A program made the translations under genes and the position numbers. Positions 1 through 10,588 of a DNA stretch of 64,000 bases are shown here, piece after piece. The DNA lies in assembly GCA_964016985.1 (NCBI GenBank), contig OZ024824.1, positions 46,235,168 to 46,299,167 on the forward strand, read 5' to 3'. Under the pieces are notes generated by a model that did not search any database, was not told the DNA's origin, and saw nothing but the letters and a program-made list of their open reading frames with translations. Origin of the DNA: Anodontia alba (Eukaryota; Mollusca; Bivalvia; Lucinida; Lucinidae). How positions within the stretch are numbered: position 1 is the first letter of the stretch; each line of letters opens with the position of its first letter.

Positions 1-15
1 CTATCTGCTGATACA

Positions 16-106
16 TCTTAACTCTGGTCATGCTGAACCAGGATATGCCTTGCCTTTGCAAACAGTGTAGATCTAGATCAGTTGGCTTCTGAACAGATCT
101 GGATAC
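16..106 (+). repeat. PB1 miniature element, 5' part
   Basis: Degenerate left half of the PB1 family: the TTAACTCTGGTCATGCTGAA end is followed by the AAACAGTGTAGATCTAGATCAG-type core. The 3' part of a related copy appears at 306-416. Confidence 0.6.
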
Positions 107-305
107 TACTACTATTCAGATTCTTAATGCTACCAGGAAACTGAGTCACATAGAGGTGGCGCAAGAAAATCCGGATTAGTTTTACTGGACTCCTGGTTTG
201 GCTTAAAACAGGCCTAGTTATAGTTTCTAACTACAATACCTCACCCAGACACCGTGCATGTAAACAGTTGTCCAGTCTGTAAGATGCAGAATTTTGAGCG
301 TTGAC

Positions 306-416
306 CTAAAATACAGATCTGGATCTGCACTATTTGTCATAAAGTATGTGAATTTGTATAAAAAAATCTGGATCAAGTAATCAGATTGGCTGAAAATTTG
401 AAGTGGAAATGTCATT
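306..416 (+). repeat. PB1 miniature element, 3' part
   Basis: Contains the right-half sequence (GATCTGGATCTGCACT core arm, then TCAGATTGGCTGAAAATTTG) but lacks the usual terminal repeat. It abuts the complete PB1 copy that starts at 417. Confidence 0.55.
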
Positions 417-629
417 TTAACCCTTGTCCTGCTGAACCTGGATGTACCCTGTCTTTGCAAACAGTGTAGATCCAGATCAGCTGGCTTCACAGAAGCCAAC
501 TGATCTGGATCTGCACTGTTTGCCATTAAGAATATGAATTTATAGCAACAATTCAGATCAAGCAATCTGATTGGCTGAAAATTAGAAGTAGGCGTGGCAT
601 CTTAATTTATTCAGCAGGACAAGGGTTAA
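417..629 (+). mobile_element. PB1 miniature inverted-repeat element
   Basis: Complete copy of about 213 bases flanked by TTAA on both sides. The ends TTAACCCTTGTCCTGCTG and CAGCAGGACAAGGGTTAA are exact inverted repeats. The centre is a palindrome built on AACTGATCTGGATCTGCACT. TTAA target duplication plus CCCTT ends is the hallmark of piggyBac-type elements. It has no coding capacity, so it would be non-autonomous. Confidence 0.8.
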
Positions 630-751
630 TTTATTCAGCATGGCAAGGATAAAAACTGCTGGATGAGTGGCAAGCAGAGCAGATCCTGATCAGATACTGC
701 ATTCTGTAGTGTTCAGTCCCTCAGGCCTGGCTGTCTGAATACTTCAGGTAA

Positions 752-872
752 ATGCGGTATTTGTTTTTGCATGAAAAAAAGGGCTTGACATTTTATGCAA
801 ATCATCTCTTAAGGAGAAAATTTGTTTGTAAAGTCAAGCCCTATTTTCAGGGAAAATTAAAACAGTTATAAA
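752..872 (+). repeat. PB3 miniature element fragment
   Basis: Central palindromic part of PB3: GGGCTTGACATTTTATGCAA is mirrored by an AAGTCAAGCCC segment around a short TCTTAAGGAGA centre. Outer ends are missing. Confidence 0.5.
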
Positions 873-883
873 ACCAAGCAATA

Positions 884-1072
884 ATTAACTCTTGTCCAGC
901 TGAACCCGGATATACCCTGACTTTGCAAACAGAAGAAGCCAACTGATCTGGATCTGCACTGTTTGCCATTAAGTATGTGAATTTATATCAACAATCTGGA
1001 TCAAGTAATCTGAATGGCTGAAAATTAGAAATGGGCGTGGCATCTTAATTTATTCAGCAGGACAAGGGTTAA
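884..1072 (+). mobile_element. PB1 miniature element with shortened core
   Basis: TTAA-flanked copy starting TTAACTCTTGTCCAGCTGAA and ending GGACAAGGGTTAA. The left arm of the internal hairpin is deleted, so only the right arm (AAGCCAACTGATCTGGATC) remains. Confidence 0.75.
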
Positions 1073-1113
1073 GTAGCAGATTCCTACTAAGAGTTATTGA
1101 ATTTTAACATTAC

Positions 1114-1259
1114 TGGCCTCGAATTGAACAACATCCATTCATGATGGGGAAAGACACCTTCACAAACATCAAATGTTTGTTCATAAATGACGAGAGATAT
1201 AGGAATGAACTGACAATTTAAAGATGATACCATATAGGGAAACTGAAGTGTTTCTTCTA
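1114..1259 (-). CDS. Exon candidate, predicted minus-strand gene
   Basis: 146 bases. The acceptor follows ACTTACAAG and the donor is GTAATG. The open frame has 48 codons, including IPISLVIYEQTFDVCEGVF and HHEWMLFNSRP. It starts with two bases of a split codon, which fits the single base left by the exon at 1920-1971 (giving Val). It ends in phase 0. The opposite strand is also partly open here, but no AG acceptor sits at its boundary. Family unknown. Confidence 0.6.
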
Positions 1260-1919
1260 CTTGTAAGTTTGGAAACAAGTATTTCATGTCTTTCCTCCTA
1301 CATATTCAGATCAGAAATTTTAAATAAATAAAAATATGAACAGATTCCCAACTTTGACACCTCTTCACACACCAAAGTTTGCAACAAAATGGCATATGCA
1401 TACAGTGCAGACCCAGATCAGACTGCTACTGAAGGCAGTCTAATCAACAGGGTCCAAATAGTTTGCTGTTGCATTAAGAAACAAATACATAAAAAGCAAA
1501 ATTTACACCAAAGAAATATGGAATAAGGTGCTCAAAATTTTAGAACATTTATTGTAATTTGATTTTATCTCATAGTAAGAGAGCACTAATAATCAGACAT
1601 TTTACAAAGAATCTAATGGAAACTTTTGTCCTGATGTATTTGTTTAAATTATTGTCTGCTAATATCTAAATTAAGCAAGTTAAGAGCCCAATAAAGCTCG
1701 AGATAGAATGTTGCTTTGAAGATCAAAATTACTGATATTTTCTTATTTTTCCATCATAATATGTTGTAAGGCCCTTTAGAATTGCCTCAAAGAGCTGACT
1801 ATAATGAATCCTACAAAACAGATGTTTTTAGGAGGAATCAGAAAAACATGCCTTTGATGTTTCTTATCTGGAGCTCTAATATCAATACAGTTGCATAATA
1901 TGATAGAAAGGATCTTAAC

Positions 1920-1971
1920 CTTTAGCACAGTCTCTCTTCTTAAAATCAGCAGATACCAAACTGAGTTTTTC
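1920..1971 (-). CDS. Exon candidate, predicted minus-strand gene
   Basis: 52 bases. Strong acceptor CTTATTTTCAG, donor GTTAAG. Translation EKLSLVSADFKKRDCAK plus one base. Phase 0 at its start matches the exon at 2413-2488, and phase 1 at its end matches 1114-1259. Confidence 0.6.
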
Positions 1972-2179
1972 CTGAAAATAAGGTTAAGAGAAACAAACTG
2001 CATATAATATTAAACTCCAGTTAATTCTGACTTGAGTTTGACCATAGCCTCCACTGTTTGCACTCATCTGTATTCACTGACTACAAAAGTGAAAGGCGGA
2101 AGCACTGCTCAGACTGTATGTTTGCACAGATAATGTCTACTTAACTTTCAAGTTGAAAATCTAAAACAAATGGCAGGAG

Positions 2180-2345
2180 ACATTTTAAATAGTTTTCCCA
2201 GAAAGTAGGGTTTGATATTTCATGTGAATCATCTTCTAAATAAACAGGTCACAGAAAATGTCAAGCCTTATTTTCTGGAAAATTAAAAATAAATAAATAA
2301 ATAAAAACCAGTAATTTCTCATCTGCTGACTGAGCCAACAGAGTG
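2180..2345. repeat. PB3 miniature element, degenerate
   Basis: PB3 core arms (AGTAGGGTTTGATATTTCATG and AAAATGTCAAGCC) are separated by TCTTCTAAATAAACAGG, followed by an AAAT microsatellite and a decayed right end. Confidence 0.5.
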
Positions 2346-2412
2346 CTAAGACATAAGGAATAAGTTCTCTTTTCTAACATGATTTCAAAACATAATTTTT
2401 TTTTATTAATAC

Positions 2413-2488
2413 TAATAACAAGTAATCAGTTTTCTTCAACAAAACATCAAAGTATTGGAGATTCAAAGTGGTTCTTTCAGGATAGAAC
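2413..2488 (-). CDS. Exon candidate, predicted minus-strand gene
   Basis: 76 bases. Acceptor GAATATTTCAG, donor GTATTA. Translation FYPERTTLNLQYFDVLLKK followed by TDYLLL. It starts with one base of a split codon and ends in phase 0, joining in frame to the exon at 1920. The exon linking it back to 4855 was not found. Confidence 0.6.
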
Positions 2489-2576
2489 CTGAAATATTCA
2501 TGATTTCTCTTCCTCAGCCATCATTCTGACATTATTAGAAAATAAAAACAAAATCAAAAACAAAGAAAAAATGCTG

Positions 2577-2935
2577 GTTAACCATCATCACTCTCTGGGC
2601 TAATTCAGCAGATGACAAATTGATGATAACTTTTTTTTATTTCTGCAAGCAAATAGGCTTTGAAATTTCATGCAAATTGTCTCCTTAAACAATATGCATG
2701 AAATGTGAAATACTATTTCCTGTGAAAGATAAGTAAAATATATTCAAAATGTCATCAATTGAAACTTTTACCCAACAACTCTAAGCCCAAGCAGGCAAGA
2801 AATTATTGCTATTTTTCTTACTTTTTACAGAAAATAAGGCTCCTTTGAAGATAATCTGAACAAAATGTCAAGCCTTGTTTCCTGTGGAAAATAAGAAAAC
2901 TATTTAAAATGATGTCTGCTGCCATTCAAATCTAA
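2577..2935 (+). repeat. Two adjacent PB3 miniature elements
   Basis: The first copy begins near GGTTAACCATCATCACTCTC and contains AATTCAGCAGATGACAAATTG and a palindromic centre near 2690. A second, more diverged copy follows from about 2790 with the AATGTCAAGCCTTG arm. Confidence 0.55.
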
Positions 2936-3203
2936 GTGGTTGGTTAAAGAGTCCTCTCTGATAACTTTATGTACAACATATTAAAGGTTGAGCCAGTTGT
3001 TCTGCAGGTGATCAATAAAAATTGATAATATTTAGTCAAAGTTTATAGGAAGATGGTAGAGATTCAAAGTGATCATCAATAGCAAAGTTTTGAGGATAGT
3101 GTCTACTCTGAATCAGTTCTACAGAATTCCAGAATTCATTTTACACTATCTGTGGTTAGGTTATTTTGTATTGGCATTCATCTCATCTTATATTACAACT
3201 ACC

Positions 3204-3806
3204 GGTAACTAGAGATGTGTTTGTAAAACACTATGATCATTCCACCCCCCCCCACCCCCCCCCCCCCCTACACACACACAAACTTTATGCTTGTCCATAC
3301 AAAATACCAAAGTTGGAAAGATGCATAGTCCTGACAAAATTAATCTGGTAGTCATCTACACAATGATCCCTGAGTGCATGCAAAATTTGATGAAGCTAGC
3401 TCTGGTGGTTCTTGAGATATTTTGCTTACAAGATTTTCTTATGTGAAAATACCTGTCTGAAAAGGGGGCATAATTTGTTTAAATATTTATAAAAGTTCAT
3501 CAAATTGTAATCAGATCATCTACACATCAGACATTTGCTTGCAAGATTTTCATTTGCAGATATGCCTAAGTCTGAAAAGGGGCCTAACTCCACGATGAAG
3601 AATCTGACAGAAAAGAAAACAATGCGGGTCAGCAAATTTTTTCATAACAATGCATATATGAAATTTCAAAATCCTAGCATACATGGTTCCAAAGAAATGA
3701 GAGGAGTCAAAAGTGCGACGTATGGATGGAGGAACAATTGAAGGATGGATGGAAAAGCCTAAAGCGATATGCCCTCCCAACTTCTTCAAAGTTGGGGGCA
3801 ATAAAA
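3204..3806 (+). repeat. Dispersed repeat with a C-run start and hairpin end
   Basis: Begins at TGTGTTTGTAAAACACT, runs through a long C tract, and ends with CCCTCCCAACTTCTTCAAAG then TTGGGGGCAATAAAA, a terminal hairpin. Internal text repeats imperfectly (two TTGCAAGATTTTC-type segments). It looks like the same design class as Blocks A-G but with different ends. The open frames inside it are not supported as genes. Confidence 0.45.
3243..3280. repeat. Poly-C tract with CA repeat
   Basis: About 26 nearly uninterrupted C residues followed by TACACACACACA. A homopolymer of this length is prone to sequencing and length error. Confidence 0.9.
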
Positions 3807-3892
3807 TAACAATAGTGGATTAGCCATTTGTTGGCGTCTTTCCACAAACTTCCATTTTTTTCTTCAGTTTTGGGGATTTATTTATTTCATAT

Positions 3893-4076
3893 CTTAACCT
3901 TTACTACTCAGCAGATGACAAATTTATAATATTTTTTCTTATTTTTTCAAGAAAAATAGGCTTTGTCATGTCATGCTAATTTCATGAATATCAAACCCTA
4001 TTTTCAGGAAAAAATAAGGTAAATACATCAAAATGTCATCTGCTCACATTTTTACCTAGCATGCTCAGCATTAAAA
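3893..4076 (+). repeat. PB3 miniature element
   Basis: Starts TTAACCTTTACTACTCAGCAG and ends CCTAGCATGCTCAGCATTAA. Arms AGGCTTTGTCATGTCATGC and AATATCAAACCCTATTTTC form the internal palindrome. Confidence 0.6.
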
Positions 4077-4411
4077 TTATTTATCCACTTTGTTTTTTGC
4101 TTCTGATTCTGTTTGTTTTCGATTATACACCAAAATGTCTTGAAATTCTATTATTCTCTTACCAAAGTAAAAAAAAAAAAAAAATGTAGAGATTTTAACC
4201 TTTAAATTGCTGAATTCAAATATTAGCAGGCAATATTTTACAATATTTCTCTTGTTTTTCCCAGAAAATATCATTACAGAAACAGCTCCATAAAATCCAA
4301 TCTGGACTTTTCCAATGGGGTGTGGGACTAGGACGTGGGGAGGTTCTCAGGGTACCAAGAGAAGCTATTTTTCTTTGGCAGCATTAAGGCATTTTAAACA
4401 TTGCAAATATA

Positions 4412-4490
4412 AGTGGGCTGAGTGACATAGTAGTTAATGCTTTCAAGCTGTAAGTGGAAGGTCATGGGTTCGAATCCAATTCAGTGAGAC
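4412..4490 (+). repeat. tRNA-like sequence (SINE head or tRNA pseudogene)
   Basis: TGGGCTGAGTGACATAGTAG resembles a Pol III A box region. GGGTTCGAATCC at 4466-4477 is a perfect B box. The extended arm suggests a Ser/Leu-type tRNA ancestor. The acceptor stem does not pair, so it is not a functional tRNA. Confidence 0.55.
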
Positions 4491-4854
4491 CTGTCTTGTT
4501 CTACTGACGAATTACAAACAAACTGAGTCAAAATCCAATTTATCTGACCAATTTTCTTATGATTAAAACATCTTTTCTTCAACCATTCAAACCATTTTTT
4601 AATGGCAGCAACAGACAAAAAGATGATGCCTAGTCTTATAAATGAGTAATAATTTACATGTCTCTCCATGTCTTCCTCTCTCTATCTCTACCTACATCTA
4701 TCAAACACTTGCTTCAGTCCAAACAAACTAACAACACTGCAGGTACACACATTATAAGACAGGATGTACACCGATTTTCATTTCTAAATATATTGAGATT
4801 TAACCAGATTATTTGGTGTTTTTTATCAAGTCGACAACTTATCTCGCCCCATAC

Positions 4855-4926
4855 CTTGATGGCACAGGCTAACAGCAGCCACTTTCCTTCACAATCGTAC
4901 AAGATCATATCAATCATAAAGCAGCA
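4855..4926 (-). CDS. Exon candidate, predicted minus-strand gene
   Basis: 72 bases, phase 0 at both ends. Acceptor TTTTATTTACGAG, donor GTATGG. Translation CCFMIDMILYDCEGKWLLL then ACAIK. It joins in frame to the upstream exon at 5429-5500. High hydrophobicity suggests a buried helix or strand. Confidence 0.65.
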
Positions 4927-4984
4927 CTCGTAAATAAAACTGCTCCATACACGGGTCCAGATAAAGGGAGTATTCGGAAGAAAT

Positions 4985-5096
4985 TTTATTTTTGCACAAA
5001 AATATATCTTTTTGTTCTCATTTGAACTGCCTCAGTGAGGCAATTCCATTAAGTACCCATAAGATATGTTTTTGTGCAAAAATAATAAAAATATCC
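4985..5096. repeat. F4 foldback element
   Basis: The inverted arms TTTTTGCACAAAAATATATC and GATATGTTTTTGTGCAAAAA surround a CTGCCTCAGTGAGGCAATTC hairpin centre. The outer part resembles the flanks of the copy near 25.2 kb. Confidence 0.65.
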
Positions 5097-5126
5097 TACC
5101 AGTATGTTATTGCCATAATTATTGCC

Positions 5127-5353
5127 TTAACCCATTTTAGTCTGAAGACCCCCAAAAGGGTAATTGACAAACAGTGCAGACCCTGATCAGATGCTGCAGA
5201 ATGCAGCATCTGATCAGGGTCTCCACTGTTTACAAATAATTTAGCCATTTTTCCCTAGGAATATCTAAATCACATAGCCTGACATATCTAAAATTGAAAT
5301 TCAACTATTCCAATATATGGTGTGGAGAGTTTATTCAGGTTAAAATGGGTTAA
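5127..5353 (+). mobile_element. PB5 miniature element with hairpin core
   Basis: TTAA-flanked element. The ends TTAACCCATTTTAG and TAAAATGGGTTAA are inverted repeats. At 5168-5232 it carries a near-perfect hairpin, AAACAGTGCAGACCCTGATC mirrored around GCTGCAGAATGCAGC. The core hairpin is shared with elements that have different ends. Confidence 0.75.
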
Positions 5354-5428
5354 CTGGGGGTATATCTAAATACATGGAAGAAACATTAGAAGACCTAGAG
5401 ATGATCAAACTCATCAAATCTATCTTAC

Positions 5429-5500
5429 TGGTAACATGTTTCTTCCTGAATACATTACCTTAATACACATATGTAAACTGTATACGTCTAGGTCATCCCT
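5429..5500 (-). CDS. Exon candidate, predicted minus-strand gene
   Basis: About 72 bases. Acceptor CTTATCTAG (an alternative AG lies two bases on), donor GTAAGA. Translation RDDLDVYSLHMCIKVMYSGR then NMLP, phase 0 to 0, joining in frame to 4855-4926. A GTAATG inside could act as an earlier donor. Confidence 0.6.
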
Positions 5501-5545
5501 CTAGATAAGGCATGTTTTTTTGACCATACTGAAATTTTTTCTTAT

Positions 5546-5656
5546 TTCTCAAAATAAATATTTTTTCTCATATCTCTATGAAAACATATGTTCTGAGTCA
5601 CAACTAATGAGTACCCACAGAATATGTTTTCATGGAGAAATAAGAAAAGTATTTAT
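5546..5656. repeat. F4 foldback element
   Basis: The inverted arms TCTCATATCTCTATGAAAAC and GTTTTCATGGAGAAATAAGA, and the halves of the GAGTACCCACAGAATATG motif, place it in F4. The left arm is partly lost. Confidence 0.5.
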
Positions 5657-5694
5657 ATTGATACCTCTCTTATCTAACGGCATTTTCACCATAT

Positions 5695-5812
5695 AATATT
5701 TTGGTTAAGGAGATGATTTGCATGACATATCAAAGCCTATTTTCTGGGGAAAATAAGAAAAATATCAGTTGGTTTTCAGCTGAATCTGCCCAGTAAGTGA
5801 GAAAGGTTAATA
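5695..5812 (-). repeat. PB3 fragment
   Basis: Right half of PB3 only: GGAGATGATTTGCATGACAT, AAGCCTATTTTCTGG and a decayed AGTGAGAAAGGTTAA end. Confidence 0.5.
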
Positions 5813-6139
5813 TGATTAAATGTGTCCAACTTTGCCATAGTTGGCAATAGTTTTATTTATCCTTGGTTAACTGTAAAAATCAAACATATTGCCATAAATC
5901 TGAATGATTTCTGATTTCCTTTCTACTACCTATAAACAGCAACATTTAGCTGATAATATTATGATAGATGTCTCTTCAGGCATTTAAATTCCACTTATCA
6001 GGGAAACCAACAAATTTTCTGACACTAACTGTCATTAAAATAGAAAACTGGTTTTCATCCTTATTTTTTTTGTTTTCAATGAAAGAAAACTGATTTTCAC
6101 CTCCAACCTTTTTCTTTATTTTGATAAAAAATATGAAAG

Positions 6140-6370
6140 CTTCATAAGAAACTTAGCCTCATTGTGAGAAAAGTTACCTTATAATGCATACTCCAGCAAA
6201 GATTCAGATCAACTCTCAAGGATAGTGTGATCAGAGTTTCTGTTGGGCTCTGAGGTAGTAGACCAAAGACCCACAGTTTCTTCAGGCAAACAGCTAAGAT
6301 TCTGATCAGACTGTGTGAATGTGCATACTGATCTGAGTCTTTGCTGGCTGAACATCATAAGATCTTCTCG
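6140..6370. repeat. Dispersed repeat with AGATTCAGATCA-type hairpins
   Basis: The CAGCAAAGATTCAGATCAAC and TGATCTGAGTCTTTGCTGGC segments form a large inverted pair. Similar text recurs near 20.2-20.5, 52.0 and 59.1-59.3 kb. It is a non-coding dispersed family; borders are uncertain. Confidence 0.4.
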
Positions 6371-6597
6371 CACTGTGTTTGAGATAATGCAATCGATAAC
6401 GGGCCACCTTCGAATTCAAGACCGGAAAAATCAAGTTGAAAAATGGTAGAAATTTATCTTAATCTTTTCTAATCAGTTCTTCAATAGGAAGGAAAAGTTC
6501 CTGTTAAGTTTTATAGGGCTCAAGATAAAAATACACTAGAACAGTTTTATAAGACATTTCATCATAAGGTTTATAAGTAGACCCCAAAATTAATTTA

Positions 6598-6688
6598 CCC
6601 AAACAAAAATGTATTGATTACACAGAAAAATGGCCATAATTATTATGGTGATTTTTCTATATAATTAATACATTTTTGTTTAGATACA
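6598..6688. repeat. Palindromic miniature sequence
   Basis: The arms AACAAAAATGTATTGATTAC and the reverse complement ending AATACATTTTTGTTT flank a GGCCATAATTATTATGG centre. Almost the whole stretch can fold back. Confidence 0.6.
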
Positions 6689-6699
6689 ATACTGTTGTT

Positions 6700-7115
6700 C
6701 AACTAACACTGTTTTAGCTTTGGATCCCTGCACTTATTAGAGTGGTGTAAAGAGGTTGTAGTGTAATACAACATTTTTTATCTAGGAATAAATGGACTAC
6801 ATCATAAAGAATGTCACCTTCAGGCCTCCAGCTCAGGACCTCATTTTGCAAGATCTGCACACCCATCGAACTAGGGAATCCCAAATACCTTGCAGCTCCA
6901 TCATACTGCCTGTCTCGGATCTGTAGCCCTTATCACAGTTACAAGACTTGCTGGTAGGACTGGGTAGCTTGCTTGAATATGCACTTGCCCATCATAACTT
7001 CCTTAGAATCTGAACCTCAAGGCCACTAAGATGGGTGAGGCTTTGGACCAGTACCTGATATCTGTCCAAGTAGCAATCAAATCCATCTGGGCAATCAGAA
7101 GATATCATAGCAGAT
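6700..7115. other. Gene-free stretch with a relic open frame
   Basis: No supported gene. On the minus strand, phrases such as VLVQSLTHLSGLE and HIQASYPVLPASLVTVIRAT can be read, but they are interrupted by stops and frame changes. This looks like an old repeat-derived coding relic rather than an exon. I could not name its source. Confidence 0.3.
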
Positions 7116-7244
7116 GATACTGAAGCCTTATTTTCTCAGAAAAATAAAGAAGAATATAATATTTTAGAAAAATATGTCTGTTATAATTCCAAATAGTGCA
7201 ACTGTTGTGACTGGTGCTTTAAAGGGTTAACAACAAAAGGTGCA

Positions 7245-8637
7245 CCTAAACCATGATCTGTGACCAATGAACCACAGCCAACCACTGTTTGTGACAATGC
7301 CACATAATCAACCACAGTCAACCACTGTTTATGATGATGTCACAAGATCAATAAACCAGCTAACCATTGTTTGGGGTGACCCAGATTGACCAATAAAGCA
7401 GTCAACCAGTGTTTGTGATGCTGCAACATGATCAATCAATCTTATTCAAGCACTATTTGTAATGATGCAACATGACCAATCAACCACAGTCAACCACTGT
7501 TTGTGGTGATGCCACAGGATCAACCAACAGTCAAACAGTTTGTGATGATGCAACAAGATCAATTAACCAGTCAACCACAATAACAATGCCACATAACCAG
7601 TCAACCACTGTTTGTGATGATGCCACATGACCAACCAACCAGTCAACCAGTGTTTATGATGACCAATCACAGTCAAGCACAAACTGTGATGATTCAACAA
7701 GACCAATCAACCTCAGTCAACCAGTTTGTGATGAGGTCACAAGACCAATCAACCACAGTCAGGCAGTTTGTAATGATGCCACAAGACCAGTCAACCTCAG
7801 TCAACCAGTTTGTGATGATGTCACAAGACCAATCAATGCACAGTCAGACAGTTTGTAATGATGCCACAAGACCAGTCAACCAGTTAGCCACTGTTTGTGA
7901 TGATGCCACGAGACCAATCAACCACTGTTTGTGATGATGCCATAAGACTAATCAGGCAGTCAACCATTGTTTGTGATGATGCCATAAGATCTATCAACAA
8001 TCATCCACTGTTTGTGATGCCACCACAAGACCAATCAGACTGTCAACCACTGTTTGTGATGATGTTGCAAGACCAATTAGGCAATCAATCATTGTTTGTG
8101 ATGATGCCACAAGACCAAACATACAGTCAATCATTGTTTGTGATGATGCAAAAAGACCAGTTAACCAGTCAATCACTCCTTTGTGATGATGCAATAAGAC
8201 AAATCAACCACAGGCAACCACTGTTTGTGACTATGCTACAAAGCCAATCAACCAGTTAACCATGGTTTGTGATGATGCCACAAGACCAATCAACCTCAGT
8301 CAACCATGGTGTGTGATAATGCCACAAGACCCAATCAACTACTATTTGTGATTATGTCATAAGACAAATCAACCACTATTTGTGATTATGCCACAAGACC
8401 AATCAACCACTTTTGTGATTATGCCACAAGACCAATCAACCACTATTTGTGATTATGCCACAAGACCAATCAACCAGCATTTGTGATTATGCCACAAGAC
8501 CAATCAACCATTGTTTGTGATTATGCCACAAGACAAATCAACCACTATTTGTGATTACGCCACAAGACCAATCAACCACAGTCAACTACCATGTGTGATG
8601 TTGCCACAAGACCAATCAACCATAGTCAATCTCTGTT
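7245..8637 (+). repeat. Minisatellite array, about 34-60 base units
   Basis: Roughly 30 imperfect units of the type ACAAGACCAATCAACCAC-AGTCAACCACTG-TTTGTGATGATGCC. The left part has longer units. The right part (about 8320-8600) has regular units near 34 bases lacking the AGTCAACC segment. Because unit lengths are mixed, reading frames change along the array, giving repetitive open frames (for example repeated QDQSTSVNQFVM). These are by-products of the repeat, not supported genes. Confidence 0.9.
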
Positions 8638-8875
8638 TTTCACCAGAGTGAATGGTAGGAGTGGAAGGTAAAAATAGTAAGGGCAATTTATTTCTTTTGC
8701 CTTATTTTGTTTGCCACTGCTTAATCTGTTAGATTTTCCTAAGATAATATTTGGTAAATAAAGTGCAGACATTTATTTCATTGATGATATGCATACTTTT
8801 AATATTATTGTACTTACCACAGCAATTTAATCTAAACAGTCAGGAAAAAATATAAAATATACATAAAAAATCTTC

Positions 8876-9209
8876 TTAATCCTTAAAGTGCTAATCACAA
8901 ATGCAGCAGATGACATTTTGGTTCCAGAGAAAATAAGGCTTGACATTTTATGTGGGTCATCTGCCAAGCAGATGATACACTAGGCAGATGATACACATGA
9001 AATAGCAGATGATTCACATGAAATGCCATCTTATTTTCTCTGAAAAATCATAAAAAATATAGCAGACATTTTAATTTTTGTTTGTTTGTTTATTTTTTCA
9101 GAGAAAATAAGGCTTGACATTTCAAGAAATGCCAAATCATTTTTTTTTAAATAGTGAAGAAAATTAGAATGTTGTCTGTTACATTTTTGCATATCACTTC
9201 AAGGGTTAA
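8876..9209 (+). mobile_element. PB2 miniature element, internally expanded
   Basis: TTAA-flanked; starts TTAATCCTTAAAGTGCTAAT and ends CACTTCAAGGGTTAA. The AGAGAAAATAAGGCTTGACA arm occurs twice (about 8928 and 9100) and AGCAGATGAT units are repeated between them. It is longer (334 bases) than the usual 215, through internal duplication. Confidence 0.7.
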
Positions 9210-9734
9210 CATTTGTCCAACAATATGTATTCTTGTATTTCAGTTACTCAAACCAACAGCTTTTCCTATCAGTAGCTGGCTGCTACTAGAAAGCCAATCA
9301 CAGTTCATTGAAGCCACACCTCCAAGTAAACTCCACCCACACACAGTGCAGCTACCTTTCACCAGTGGGTACAAATCAATATCAGGCTGTTGTCCTCAGT
9401 TAGTCTGCCCAAACAATTAGTGTGATGATTAAACATCAATCTACTGATTAAACTTACCATGTAAAACATGCATGAAAGATTAACTTGAAACCTAGTACAG
9501 ATGATTATAGAAGATGGCTGCTAAATGGTTTGTAAAACACTAGCACAACTATTGTTGTGGTTGAGTTTGCATGTTCACCAATGTCTATAATCCCAACAAA
9601 GAAACAAGTTTTACATCCCATTAACTGAAATAGGTAATGTTGGGATATCTTTTTTTTTTTATTGATCTTGTGCAACATGATGATGTAGTAAGGCTCCAAG
9701 ATAAATATTTTTCTCATTCAAATTCTGCAACCTC

Positions 9735-9894
9735 TATATTTACCACTCTCTGAGCAAATATTCAGCAGACGACAACTTGGATGAAATTTTTTCTTATCTT
9801 TCCCTGAAAATAAACTTTGAAATGTCAAAGCCTATTTTCTGAGAAAATTAGTTCAAAAAGTCATCTGCTGTCATTTTTTCCAGCATGGTAAGCA
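9735..9894 (+). repeat. PB3 miniature element
   Basis: TTTACCACTCTCTGAGCAAA end, GCAGACGACAACTTGG, palindromic arms around AAACTTTGAAATGTCAAAGC, and a CAGCATGGTAAGCATTAA right end that abuts the PB1 copy at 9895 through a shared TTAA. Confidence 0.6.
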
Positions 9895-10108
9895 TTAACC
9901 CTAGTCCTGCTGAACCAGGATATGTTCTGTCTTTGCAAACAATGTAGATCCAGATCAGTTAGCTTCTGAAAAAGCCAACTAATTTGGATCTGCACTGTTT
10001 GCTATTCAGTATGTGAATTTATATCAACAATCTGGATCAAGTCATCTGATTGGCTGAATATTTGAAAAGGGCGTGGCATCTTAATTTATTTAGCAGGACA
10101 AGGGTTAA
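9895..10108 (+). mobile_element. PB1 miniature element
   Basis: Complete copy of 214 bases, TTAA on both sides. Ends TTAACCCTAGTCCTGCTGAA and AGCAGGACAAGGGTTAA. Internal hairpin GATCAGTTAGCTTC / GAAAAAGCCAACTAATTTGG. Confidence 0.8.
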
Positions 10109-10588
10109 GTTGGAGCATTTCTAATTAGCATCTCCTTTTATTACTTTTCAGTAATTATTACTGTTTTGTATTTCTTATCTAGTTTTAAAACTACTTTGCA
10201 AACGGAGACAACTTTTGAAGACAGGAAGTTTTCTACTTTGTATTCAAACCATTTTGAAAATAGGGGCTTCTCTTTAAGATTAGCTCCCAATGAGAAGGGA
10301 GGTAAATATTTCTGTCAGAAGTATTTTCCCCTTGAGATTTATATTCCCCTAAAAATCAAGACTATTCAAATCAGCTTCCAGTACAACACTGGAAATTGGC
10401 AATTATTACCGGTACATATATGAGCAATGAAGGACCATATCACCTGTGCACCTGCACAGACTAATCAAGGGCTTCTCTGTGTCAATATATTCTACAGAAT
10501 TCACTGATCTGTAAGCCAGCAACAAAGGAACTAATCAGACAGCAAAATCATGCAGGCTGATCTGGGTCTTCATTGCCTAGTTATAGCA
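10109..10588. other. Stretch without a supported gene
   Basis: Contains an open plus-strand frame (10166-10423) that overlaps F5-like sequence (AGACAACTTTTGAAGACAGG, GCTCCCAATGAGAAGGGAGG). Beyond about 10430 there is a CTGATCTGTAAGCCAGC repeat. Nothing else was recognised. Confidence 0.4.

Noticed and set aside
4412..4490. Functional tRNA gene
   Set aside because: B box is perfect but the acceptor and D stems do not pair; treated as tRNA-derived repeat.
7614..8259. Overlapping plus-strand frames with repeated QDQST/NQFVM peptides
   Set aside because: They follow the minisatellite unit exactly, change frame with unit length and have no start context or splice support.
9241..9420. Plus-strand terminal exon after a strong acceptor (LLKPTAFPISSWLLLESQS)
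   Set aside because: The region also reads as MITE-like sequence on the other strand (GATTGGCTTTC motif), and no partner exon was found. Kept out as unsupported.
9505..9650. Minus-strand exon after TTACCTATTTCAG (LMGCKTCFFVGIIDIG)
   Set aside because: Good acceptor but the usable donors are poor, the phase does not fit neighbours, and the start resembles a dispersed repeat.
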